From Streptomyces sp. Edi4 (GTDB lineage: Bacteria; Actinomycetota; Actinomycetes; Streptomycetales; Streptomycetaceae): 64,000 nucleotides of DNA. Position numbers and translations under genes: made by a program. Under the pieces are notes generated by a model. That model worked only from the letters and a program-made list of their open reading frames with translations, was not told the DNA's origin and ran no database searches. The first letter of the stretch is position 1. Every line of letters begins with the position of its first letter. Of this stretch, positions 50,162 to 58,072 are shown piece by piece. Location of the stretch: contig NZ_JBEJGY010000004.1 in the NCBI RefSeq assembly GCF_040253615.1, positions 5,394,001 through 5,458,000 on the forward strand. Reading direction: 5' to 3'.

Positions 50162-51889
50162 ATGCGGATCGGACTGCTGACCGACGGCGGACATCCGTAC
50201 CCGACCGGCGAGACGGGGCGGTGGTGCGACCGGCTCGTGCGCGGGCTCGCGCGGCACGAGTTCGACATATACGCGCTGGGCGGTGGCGCGAGCGCCGAAG
50301 GGCAGGGCCTGCCCGCTCTGCCCCCGCAGGTGCGCCGGGTGCTCACCGCGACGCCGCAGGCCCCCGCCGGGCGCCGCCCCCCGCGCCGGGAGCGCGGTGA
50401 GGGGCGCGGCTACGGACGGCGGGAACGCCAGGCGTTCGTCGCGCACTTCGGACGCCTGGCCGCCGCGATCTGCGCCGACGACCCCGCCACCCCGGCCGCC
50501 AGCGGCGGCGAGGACTTCGCCGACGGCCTGTACGGACTCGCCGCCCTCGCCCGCGACCATGGCGGGCTCGCCGGTGAACTGCGCTCCGAGACGGCCGTCC
50601 GCATCCTGGAGGGCGCCTGCCGCGCGCCCGGCGCGAACCGCGCCGTGCGCGCCGCCCGGGTCCCCGACCACCTCGCCTTCGCGAGCGAGCTCGAACGCGC
50701 CCTGCGCCCGCTCTCCCTCGACTGGTACGGCGACGACACCCTCGGCTCCGTCGACCTCAGCCACGCCGCGTCCGGCGGCCGCGCGGCGCTGCCCGGGCTC
50801 CTGGCCAAACGCTTCTGCGGGGTGCCGCTCCTGGTCACCGAGTACGGCGTCCAGCTGCGCGCCCACTACCTCACCGGCTCCCAACTGGGCGCCCCAGCGC
50901 GGGCGTTGCGGTACGGCTTCGAGCGTCGGCTCGCCGCCGAGGTGTACACCCAGGCCGAGCTGATCACCCCCGGCAACGCCCACACCAGGCGCTGGCAGGA
51001 GCGCTGCGGCGCCGACCGCGCCAAGCTCCGCACCGTCCACCCCGGCCTGTCGGCCGACCGGTTCCACGCGGTGGGGGAGGGCGCGTACGACGCGGACCCG
51101 GGCACCCTGGTGTGGGTCGGCCGGGCCGAGCCCGCCAAGGACATCATCGCCCTGCTGCACGCCTTCGCCGAGGTCCGCAAGGCCGAACCCGGCGCGCGCC
51201 TGCGGCTGTTCGCGGCGCCCGCGCGGGACGCGGAGTGCGCCGGCTACCTCGCCCACTGTCGCGCGCTCGCCGCCCACCTCTTCCCCGACGAGGCCACGGG
51301 CGCCCACGCGGTCGGCGACAACCCCGTCTCGTTCGAGGAGATCGGCGGCCCCGAGGCGCCCGGGCTCGCCGACGCGTACGCCACCGCGAGCGTCGTCGTC
51401 CTGTCCAGCGTCGTCGAGGGCTTCCCGCTCAGCCTCGTCGAAGCGATGTTCTGCGGCCGGGCCACCGTCTCCACCGACACCGGCGCGGTCGTCGAGGTCA
51501 TCGGCGGCACGGGCCTCGTGGTGCCACCGCGCAACCCCCGCGCGCTCGCCGACGCCTGCCTCGCCCTGCTGCGCGACCCCGAACGGCGGGCGCGCCTGGG
51601 CGCCGCCGCCCGGGCCCGCGCGCTCGAACTGTTCACCGTCGAGCAGAATCTCGCGGCATTTCGCGGCATTTACCTGGAGCTCATGTCACACAACCCGGTC
51701 CGTCGCGAGAGCGCCGACGGCACGGCCGCGCCCCAGCCCTTCGCACACCCCGCCGAAGCGCATGTGCCGGGCCGCTGGGCGGCGCCCGCCGCCACCCGGG
51801 GCCCCATGGTCCCCGCCCGCCCGGCCGCCCTCCTGACGAGGGAGCGGCCCGCCGCGCGGGAAGCAGCAAAAGGGGCGGCGCATGAGTGA
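50162..51889 (+). CDS. PelF-type glycosyltransferase (DUF3492 + GT4)
   Basis: A 575-residue cytoplasmic glycosyltransferase. ATG at 50162 opens MRIGLLTDGGHPYPTGETGR and then WCDRLVRGLARHEFDIYAL, the DUF3492 signature that defines PelF-like enzymes. The C-terminal half is a GT-B Rossmann domain with VWVGRAEPAKDIIALLHAF and the E-x7-E motif SSVVEGFPLSLVEAM. PelF polymerises the Pel polysaccharide from UDP-GalNAc/GlcNAc in Pseudomonas; this homologue is longer at the C-terminus (Pro/Ala-rich tail). It overlaps the next gene (ATGAGTGA) and begins the four-gene locus to 54881. Confidence 0.85.
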   Translation: MRIGLLTDGGHPYPTGETGRWCDRLVRGLARHEFDIYALGGGASAEGQGLPALPPQVRRVLTATPQAPAGRRPPRRERGEGRGYGRRERQAFVAHFGRLAAAICADDPATPAASGGEDFADGLYGLAALARDHGGLAGELRSETAVRILEGACRAPGANRAVRAARVPDHLAFASELERALRPLSLDWYGDDTLGSVDLSHAASGGRAALPGLLAKRFCGVPLLVTEYGVQLRAHYLTGSQLGAPARALRYGFERRLAAEVYTQAELITPGNAHTRRWQERCGADRAKLRTVHPGLSADRFHAVGEGAYDADPGTLVWVGRAEPAKDIIALLHAFAEVRKAEPGARLRLFAAPARDAECAGYLAHCRALAAHLFPDEATGAHAVGDNPVSFEEIGGPEAPGLADAYATASVVVLSSVVEGFPLSLVEAMFCGRATVSTDTGAVVEVIGGTGLVVPPRNPRALADACLALLRDPERRARLGAAARARALELFTVEQNLAAFRGIYLELMSHNPVRRESADGTAAPQPFAHPAEAHVPGRWAAPAATRGPMVPARPAALLTRERPAAREAAKGAAHE

Positions 51890-53003
51890 CCTCACCTCCG
51901 CCGAGCCGGCCGGCGCCCGGCCGGTCAAGAGCGCCGAGGTGCCACGGCGCGGCGGCCCCGCCGACCCCGTCAAGGCGCTGATGCACCGCCACCGTGAACT
52001 GTGCGAGCGGGCCGTCGACCCGCTGGAGATCGCGGCGGGCCTCGAAGCGCACGGCGTCACCGACCGCACCGCCGCGCGCTTTCGGCACCGCGACGTCTTC
52101 TCGCTCGCCGAAGAGCTCTACGCCCGCGTACCGCGCGAGGACGCGCAGGACGGCGACGAACAGGCCGCCCACGCCCGGGAGTTGACGGCGGCCATCGCCG
52201 GGTGGGCGCCGTGGGCGCCGCTGCCGGGCGTCGTCTGCGTCCTCACTGTCACCGGCGCGCGGGCCGCGACCGGCGCGCTCCGCCCGGCGCTCGTCCTCCT
52301 CGGGGCCCTGGCCTTCGTCGCGGCCCTCACCCTGGCGCTGCGGCGCGGCCCCCTGCGGGCGGCCCCGCGCGCCGGCCTGACCGTCCGGCTCTGCGCCGGC
52401 TGGCTCATGGCGTACGCGATCGGCGGCGACGCGCTGCTCGCCGACGCCGTGCGCGGCGGGCCCGACGGGGGCTGGCCGCTGGACCCGGCGGCGGCCACCG
52501 GTCTGGCGTTCGCCGTCGTGCCCGGCCTGTGGTGCGCCCACCTCTTCTCCGTGCGGGCCCGCCGCGAGCTCGTGTCGAGCCGGGGACTCGCCGAGTTCTC
52601 CGGACGGTCCAGACCCCTCCTCCTGGCGACGGCGGCCCTGTTCGCCGCCGGTCTCGCGGTGAGCCTGACGCTCAATCAACTGGCTTATGGAGGCGAGTCG
52701 TTCGCCGGGTGCACGGCGCTCGGCATGCTGCTCTGGCTCGCCCGGCTGCTCGCGGCGCACGGCTTCGCCCGCGCCGCGGCCAAGGTGCTGGCCGCGGCCG
52801 CAGGCGCCGAACTCCTCGCGCTGTGCGCCGTGTTCGCCGGGCGCCTGCCCGGCCTCTCCCTCGTCGGCCGTCCCGTCGCGACCGCCGTCCAGAACTGGGG
52901 CGCAGGGGCCCTGCCCGCCGCCGTGTGCGGCGCCGCCGCCCTCGCCCTGCTCGCCCGGGCCGCCGCGGTACTCGCCCGCGCCACGGCCCACCGTGACCAG
53001 TGA
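51882..53003 (+). CDS. Polytopic membrane protein of the Pel-like locus
   Basis: A 373-residue membrane protein of unknown family. ATG at 51882 overlaps the glycosyltransferase end by eight bases. The first ~105 residues are cytoplasmic, with HRELCERAVDPLEIAAGLEA and VTDRTAARFRHRDVFSLAEE. About eight membrane helices follow. It is not clearly PelG, which has twelve helices and a MATE fold, nor PelD/PelE. By position it would be an exporter or complex scaffold for the polymer; this is inference. Confidence 0.75.
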   Translation: MSDLTSAEPAGARPVKSAEVPRRGGPADPVKALMHRHRELCERAVDPLEIAAGLEAHGVTDRTAARFRHRDVFSLAEELYARVPREDAQDGDEQAAHARELTAAIAGWAPWAPLPGVVCVLTVTGARAATGALRPALVLLGALAFVAALTLALRRGPLRAAPRAGLTVRLCAGWLMAYAIGGDALLADAVRGGPDGGWPLDPAAATGLAFAVVPGLWCAHLFSVRARRELVSSRGLAEFSGRSRPLLLATAALFAAGLAVSLTLNQLAYGGESFAGCTALGMLLWLARLLAAHGFARAAAKVLAAAAGAELLALCAVFAGRLPGLSLVGRPVATAVQNWGAGALPAAVCGAAALALLARAAAVLARATAHRDQ

Positions 53004-53098
53004 GGCGCCCGACGACCGACGCGCCCACCCCACCGAAGCGCCGGACCCGCCCGACCACGCCACACGGCGGGCGGCAAGGCATTGAAGGAGAACGACAC

Positions 53099-53155
53099 AT
53101 GACCGCCGCCCTGCCCCCGGCCTCCGGCCGCCCGCACGGAAGGACCGTGCGATGA
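53099..53155 (+). CDS. 18-residue leader peptide, translationally coupled to the epimerase
   Basis: ATG at 53099 follows GAAGGAGAACGACAC, the best ribosome binding site of the locus, and reads MTAALPPASGRPHGRTVR before TGA at 53153. The stop overlaps the epimerase ATG at 53152 (ATGA). The epimerase itself also has an upstream GGAAGGACC. The peptide may be a coupling device or a small real gene. It is too short for standard tracks. Confidence 0.5.
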   Translation: MTAALPPASGRPHGRTVR

Positions 53156-54117
53156 GGGTGCTGCTGCTCGGAGCCAACGGATACCTCGGCCGGTTCGTCG
53201 CCGACCGCCTGCTCGCCGACCCCGCCGTCCAGCTCACCGCACTCGGGCGCGGTGACGACGCCGACGTACGGTTCGACCTCGCCACCGGCAGCCCGGGAGC
53301 CCTCACCCGCTTCCTCGACGCCGTGCATCCCGGGGTCGTCGTCAACTGCGCCGGCGCGATCCGTGGCGGCGCGCGCGAACTGACCCGGCACAACACTGTC
53401 GCCGTCGCCACCGTCTGCGAGGCCCTGCGCCGCAGCGGCTGCGGCGCGCGTCTGGTGCAGCTCGGCTGCGCCTCGGAGTACGGGCCCTCCCAGCCCGGCT
53501 CGTCGACCGCCGAGGACGCGGTGCCGCGCCCCGGGGGACCGTACGGCGTCTCCAAGCTCGCCGCGACCGAACTCGTCCTCGGCTCCGGGCTCGACGCGAT
53601 CGTGCTGCGCGTCTTCTCACCCGTCGGTCCCGGCACCCCGGCCGGCTCCCCGCTCGGCCGGCTCGCCGAGGCGATGCGCCGCGCCATGCAGTCCGGCGAC
53701 GGCGAGCTGAAGCTCGGCGGGCTCGGGGTGCAGCGGGACTTCGTGGACGTACGCGATGTGGCGCGGGCCGTGCACGCCGCCTCGCTCTCGGCCGCCCAGG
53801 GCGTGGTCAACATCGGCACCGGCCGCTCGGTGAAGCTGCGCGACGCGGCCGCCGTGCTCGCCAGGGTCGCCGGATACGCGGGCGCCCTGCACGAACTGGA
53901 CGGGCCGCCCGGCATGCGGCCCGGGCACATCGGCGCCCCGCGCTCCGGCGAGGCCGCGCTCGACCACCTGGCCACGCCCTCGCCCTACCCCGACGGCTGC
54001 GGCAGCTGGCAGCAGGCCGATGTGCGCACCGCGCGCGACCGGCTCGGCTGGCGGCCCCGGATCAATCTGGAGGAGTCGCTGGCCGACATCTGGATGGAGG
54101 CGGCATGCCGCATCTGA
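53152..54117 (+). CDS. NAD-dependent sugar epimerase/dehydratase
   Basis: A 321-residue extended SDR protein. The NAD(P) site is GANGYLGRFVADRLL, the catalytic Tyr-Lys pair is PYGVSKLAATE, and Ser lies in QLGCASEYGPS. The C-terminal part has DFVDVRDVARAVHAASL and NIGTGRSVKLRDAA, typical of nucleotide-sugar epimerases. It could make UDP-GalNAc from UDP-GlcNAc for the neighbouring glycosyltransferase, as PelX-type epimerases do; a dehydratase or reductase is possible too. It overlaps the Spherulin-4 gene by 13 bases. Confidence 0.88.
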   Translation: MRVLLLGANGYLGRFVADRLLADPAVQLTALGRGDDADVRFDLATGSPGALTRFLDAVHPGVVVNCAGAIRGGARELTRHNTVAVATVCEALRRSGCGARLVQLGCASEYGPSQPGSSTAEDAVPRPGGPYGVSKLAATELVLGSGLDAIVLRVFSPVGPGTPAGSPLGRLAEAMRRAMQSGDGELKLGGLGVQRDFVDVRDVARAVHAASLSAAQGVVNIGTGRSVKLRDAAAVLARVAGYAGALHELDGPPGMRPGHIGAPRSGEAALDHLATPSPYPDGCGSWQQADVRTARDRLGWRPRINLEESLADIWMEAACRI

Positions 54118-54881
54118 CCAGGACCGCGCGGCAGCGCGCGGCGACCGGCGCCGGCCGGCTCGGCCTCGGGGTCCCCGGTTACGCCCACCCGCTCGTCGCC
54201 CCCGTCGAATGGGCCGAACTGACGCGCCCGGGAACGCCGTTGCACTGGGCCGTGCTCAATGTGTCCGGCGGAGGCACGGGCGGCCCGGGCACGCGGCCCG
54301 ATCCGCACTGCCTGGAAGCGGCCGGAAAACTGCGCAACGCCGGGATCCGGGTGCTCGGCCACCTCGACGCGGCGTACGGGCACCGCCCCTTCGGCGAGCA
54401 GATCGCCGAGGCGCACCGCTACCTCGACTGGTACCGGGTCGACGGCTTCCTCCTGGACCGCTGTCCCACAGGGCGAGACGAGCTTCCCGCCATGCGGCGC
54501 ACGGCGGAGACCCTGCGGGCGCTGCGCGAGGGCGCCCACCTGGTCCTCGGGCACGGCACCCACCCGTGTCCCGGATACGCCGAGATCGCCGACCAGCTGA
54601 TCACCTACACCGGCCCCTGGCACGACTACCGGTGGTCGCAGGTGGCCGAATGGACCGCCGAGTACCCGCCGGAGCGCTTCTGCCACCTGGTGCACGGGGT
54701 GCCGAGGAGTCATCTGGAGGAGGCGCTGCGGATCGCCCGATGGCAGGGCGCGGGCACGGTCTACTTCACGGACCGCGCCGACCGGGCCCCCCGGGGAAGG
54801 GGCGCAGTGGACCCCTTCGAGACGCTGCCCGGCTACTGGGACGAAATTGTCTCGCGGATCGGACCTGGTATCTCGGAATGA
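54105..54881 (+). CDS. Spherulin-4/PelA-like glycoside hydrolase
   Basis: A 258-residue TIM-barrel protein of the Spherulation-specific family 4 group, related to endo-alpha-1,4-polygalactosaminidases and the hydrolase part of PelA. Typical stretches are GLGVPGYAHPLVAPVEWAEL, VLGHLDAAYGHRPFGEQIAE and WYRVDGFLLDRCP (acidic candidates), then VLGHGTHPCPGYAEIADQLI. There is no signal peptide, which is unusual for an enzyme that trims an exported polymer. ATG at 54105 overlaps the epimerase gene. Last gene of the locus; moeZ follows after 73 bases. Confidence 0.83.
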   Translation: MPHLTRTARQRAATGAGRLGLGVPGYAHPLVAPVEWAELTRPGTPLHWAVLNVSGGGTGGPGTRPDPHCLEAAGKLRNAGIRVLGHLDAAYGHRPFGEQIAEAHRYLDWYRVDGFLLDRCPTGRDELPAMRRTAETLRALREGAHLVLGHGTHPCPGYAEIADQLITYTGPWHDYRWSQVAEWTAEYPPERFCHLVHGVPRSHLEEALRIARWQGAGTVYFTDRADRAPRGRGAVDPFETLPGYWDEIVSRIGPGISE

Positions 54882-54954
54882 GAGGGGGCGTGGCAGTGTT
54901 GCGGAGAGAACAACCGTACTGACATACCGACCGACTGCGTAAATTGAGGTTCAC

Positions 54955-56133
54955 GTGTCGCTGCCACCCCTGGTCGAGCCAGCAGCTGAGCTCACCGTAG
55001 ACGAGGTCCGCAGGTACTCGCGCCACCTGATCATTCCCGACGTCGGGATGGACGGCCAGAAGCGCCTGAAGAACGCGAAGGTGCTCGCGGTGGGCGCCGG
55101 CGGTCTCGGCTCGCCGGCCCTGATGTACCTGGCCGCCGCCGGTGTCGGCACGCTCGGCATCGTGGAGTTCGACGAGGTCGACGAGTCGAACCTCCAGCGC
55201 CAGATCATCCACAGCCAGGCCGACATCGGCCGCTCCAAGGCGGAGTCCGCGCGTGACTCCGTCCTCGGCATCAATCCGTACGTGAACGTGGTCCTGCACG
55301 AAGAACGGCTCGAGGCCGAGAACGTGATGGACATCTTCAGCCAGTACGACCTGATCGTCGACGGCACGGACAACTTCGCGACCCGCTACCTGGTCAACGA
55401 CGCGTGCGTGCTGCTCAACAAGCCGTACGTGTGGGGTTCGATCTACCGCTTCGACGGCCAGGCCTCGGTCTTCTGGTCCGAGCACGGTCCCTGCTACCGC
55501 TGCCTCTACCCCGAGCCCCCGCCGCCGGGCATGGTGCCCAGCTGCGCCGAGGGCGGCGTGCTCGGCGTGCTGTGCGCGTCCATCGGTTCCATCCAGGTCA
55601 ACGAGGCCATCAAGCTCCTCGCGGGCATCGGCGAGCCGCTGGTCGGCCGCCTGATGATCTACGACGCCCTGGAGATGCAGTACCGCCAGGTGAAGGTCCG
55701 CAAGGACCCCGACTGCGCGGTCTGCGGCGAGAACCCGACCGTCACCGAGCTCATCGACTACGAGGCCTTCTGCGGCGTCGTGTCCGAGGAGGCCCAGGAA
55801 GCGGCGATGGGTTCGACGATCACTCCCCGGCAGCTCAAGGAGTGGATCGACGCGGACGAGAAGATCGAGATCATCGACGTCCGTGAGCCGAACGAGTACG
55901 AGATCGTCTCCATCCCGGGCGCGAAGCTGATCCCGAAGAACGAGTTCCTGATGGGCTCGGCGCTGGAATCGCTTCCCCAGGACAAGCGCATCGTCCTGCA
56001 CTGCAAGACGGGCGTCCGCTCGGCGGAGGTCCTCGCGGTCCTCAAGTCCGCCGGCTTCTCCGACGCGGTCCACGTGGGCGGCGGCGTGATCGGCTGGGTC
56101 AACCAGATCGAACCGGAGAAGCCGATCTATTAG
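54955..56133 (+). CDS. moeZ: Adenylyltransferase/sulfurtransferase MoeZ
   Basis: A 392-residue two-domain protein. The GTG at 54955 follows TTGAGGTTCAC. The ThiF/MoeB-like domain has the nucleotide motif VGAGGLGSPALMYLAAAG, the Arg of NLQRQIIHSQADIG, and zinc cysteines CYRCLYPEPPPP and CAVCGENPT. The C-terminal rhodanese domain carries the sulfur-binding loop HCKTGVRSAEV. It activates and sulfurates carrier proteins such as MoaD and ThiS-like/CysO proteins for molybdopterin, thioamide and cysteine synthesis. Divergent neighbours and the repeats downstream suggest a monocistronic transcript. Confidence 0.95.
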   Translation: MSLPPLVEPAAELTVDEVRRYSRHLIIPDVGMDGQKRLKNAKVLAVGAGGLGSPALMYLAAAGVGTLGIVEFDEVDESNLQRQIIHSQADIGRSKAESARDSVLGINPYVNVVLHEERLEAENVMDIFSQYDLIVDGTDNFATRYLVNDACVLLNKPYVWGSIYRFDGQASVFWSEHGPCYRCLYPEPPPPGMVPSCAEGGVLGVLCASIGSIQVNEAIKLLAGIGEPLVGRLMIYDALEMQYRQVKVRKDPDCAVCGENPTVTELIDYEAFCGVVSEEAQEAAMGSTITPRQLKEWIDADEKIEIIDVREPNEYEIVSIPGAKLIPKNEFLMGSALESLPQDKRIVLHCKTGVRSAEVLAVLKSAGFSDAVHVGGGVIGWVNQIEPEKPIY

Positions 56134-56167
56134 GCGCGGGTTTCGATCTGCGGGCGTCTGTGGCTGG

Positions 56168-56315
56168 CCGCGCAGTTCCCCGCGCCCCTGATCGGGGGCG
56201 CGGGGCTGTGCCATTGGTGCGGGTCCGCCGCGTGGGCGCGAACGCCGCTGATCGCCTCGCGCGGGTCGTCTCCATGTGGCCAAGGGGTGCGGGGAACTGC
56301 GCGAACGGCCCCCAC
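56168..56315. repeat. Interspersed GCAGTTCCCCGCGCCCCT repeat, terminator-like
   Basis: A direct copy of the core at about 56171 and a partial inverse (GGGGGCGCGGGGCTGTGCC) 25 bases later fold into a hairpin after the moeZ stop; a second inverse copy (GGGTGCGGGGAACTGCGCG) lies at about 56285. The 207-base gap is convergent (moeZ and the peptidase gene), so the element probably serves as a bidirectional terminator here. Confidence 0.75.
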
Positions 56316-56340
56316 CGGCCCGCAGGTGAAGAGCAACCCG

Positions 56341-57927
56341 TTACTGGCACACCGTCCCGGCGGCCGGCACCTTCCCGTCCAGCAAATACGCGTTCACCGC
56401 GCCCTGCACGCACTTGTCACCGCTGTCGTACGCCCCGTGCCCCTGCCCCTTGTACGTCAGCTCCACGCCGACGCCCGGGCCCAGTTTGTCCACCATGTTC
56501 TTGGCGCCCTGGTAGGGCGTGGCCGGGTCGCCGGTGTTGCCGACGACCACGATCGGCGGCGCGCCCGGCGCGCTCACATCGGGCGTGGTCCACTGCCCGG
56601 CGACCGGCCACTCCGAGCAGCCGAGCAGGCCCCAGGCCATGAAGTCGCCGAAGACGGGCGACGCCTTGCGGAACGCGGGCACCTTGGCCTTGGCCTGGCC
56701 GACCGTGTAACGCTGTTTGAAATCGGCGCAGTTGACGGCCGCGTTGGCCGCCTGGATGTTGCTGTACGTGCCGTCCTTGTTCCGCCCGTTCATGGAGTCC
56801 GACAGGACCAGGAGCAGGGCCCCGTCGCCGCCCTCCGCGTCGTCCACCCCCTGTTCGAGCAGCTGCCAGTACTCCTTGGAGTACAGGGCCTGCGCGATGC
56901 CGTTGGTGGCCTGGGTCCGGCCGAGGGTACGCCCGCTGCGGCCGGCCGGGATGGGCTTGGTGGCGAGCTGGGCGAGCAGCTTGACGATGACGTCCTCGAC
57001 CTCCTTGACGTTCGCGCCGCGCAGCAGGCACTTGTCGCCCCGGTTCACACAGTCCTGGGCGAAGTTGTCCAGAGCGAGCTGGAAGCCCTTGGCCTGGGCG
57101 AGCGCGCCCTGTTCGACGTCGTTGGTGGGGTCGACCACTCCGTCGAAGACGGCCCGCCCGACGTTCTTGGGGAACAGATGGGCGTAGACGCCGCCGAGCT
57201 CGGTCCCGTACGAGATCCCCATGTAGTTCAGCTTCTGATCGCCGAGCACCTGGCGCAGCAGGTCCATGTCGCGGGCCGCGCTGGTGGTGCCGACGTGCGG
57301 CAGGACCTTGCCGGAGTTGTCCTGGCAGGCGGTGGCGAAGGACTTCAGGCTTGCGAGGTACGTCTTCTCCTGGGCCGCGTCGTCCGGGGTGGCGTTCTGC
57401 GCGAAGTAGGCGTCGAGCTGGGTGTCGTTCTCGCAGCGCACGGGCGCGCTGGCACCCACGCCGCGCGGGTCGAAGCTGACCAGGTCGTAGCGGGCGCGCA
57501 GGGCCTTGTAGTCGCCGGCGGCGGCGGGCAGGGTGGTGATGCCGGAGCCGCCGGGGCCGCCGAAGTTGAAGACGAGCGAGCCGACGCGGTGGGCCCGGTC
57601 GGTGGCCTCGGTGCGGATGAGGGCCAGGTCCAGGGTGCCGGCCTTGGGGTCGGCGTAGTCGAGCGGCACCTTCATGGTGGCGCACTTCCACTGGCCCCCG
57701 CCGGGCGGAGCCGAGGGCGCGGAGCCCGTTCCCTGCGCCGGGGTGGGCGCCGCGCACGGCTTCCAGCTGAGCTTCTGCGAGGCGAGCGCGGCCGGGTCGG
57801 CGCTGGTGGGGGTGAGCCCGTTGTCGTCCTTGCCCCCGCTGGAACAGCCGACGACGGTGAGCAGGAGGGCGGCGGCAGTGAACGCGGTGGCCCGGGTCCG
57901 CTTGCGTGGGGCACGGTGGTGTTCCAT
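56341..57927 (-). CDS. Secreted lipoprotein alpha/beta hydrolase (tripeptidyl aminopeptidase-like)
   Basis: A 528-residue exported hydrolase. ATG at 57927 (MEHHRAPRKRTRATAFTAAA) gives a signal peptide with lipobox VVGCSSGG. The catalytic domain shows NFGGPGGSGITTLPA (oxyanion hole), the nucleophile in MGISYGTELGG, Asp in VVGNTGDPATPYQGA and His in GQGHGAYDSGD, ending with a TAP-C-like domain. It matches Streptomyces mycelium-associated SlpD/SlpE and tripeptidyl aminopeptidases, which release peptides at the cell surface. Convergent with moeZ. Confidence 0.93.
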   Translation of the reverse strand: MEHHRAPRKRTRATAFTAAALLLTVVGCSSGGKDDNGLTPTSADPAALASQKLSWKPCAAPTPAQGTGSAPSAPPGGGQWKCATMKVPLDYADPKAGTLDLALIRTEATDRAHRVGSLVFNFGGPGGSGITTLPAAAGDYKALRARYDLVSFDPRGVGASAPVRCENDTQLDAYFAQNATPDDAAQEKTYLASLKSFATACQDNSGKVLPHVGTTSAARDMDLLRQVLGDQKLNYMGISYGTELGGVYAHLFPKNVGRAVFDGVVDPTNDVEQGALAQAKGFQLALDNFAQDCVNRGDKCLLRGANVKEVEDVIVKLLAQLATKPIPAGRSGRTLGRTQATNGIAQALYSKEYWQLLEQGVDDAEGGDGALLLVLSDSMNGRNKDGTYSNIQAANAAVNCADFKQRYTVGQAKAKVPAFRKASPVFGDFMAWGLLGCSEWPVAGQWTTPDVSAPGAPPIVVVGNTGDPATPYQGAKNMVDKLGPGVGVELTYKGQGHGAYDSGDKCVQGAVNAYLLDGKVPAAGTVCQ

Positions 57928-58072
57928 CTCCCCATCCTGCGGCGCGGGCACGGGGGGTGCGCGAGCGGGGCGGCCCATGCGGGTGGCGCCGTCGCGGGCC
58001 GGACCGGCGGCGCCGACGCGCGCGGGCGGGCCCGGCCCGGGCGGTCTCCGGCCCCCCCCGGATCTACCGGAT

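Noticed and set aside
51681..53975. Minus-strand 764-codon frame over the Pel-like locus
   Set aside because: Antisense shadow of three genes that have recognised or coherent protein features and overlapping starts and stops.
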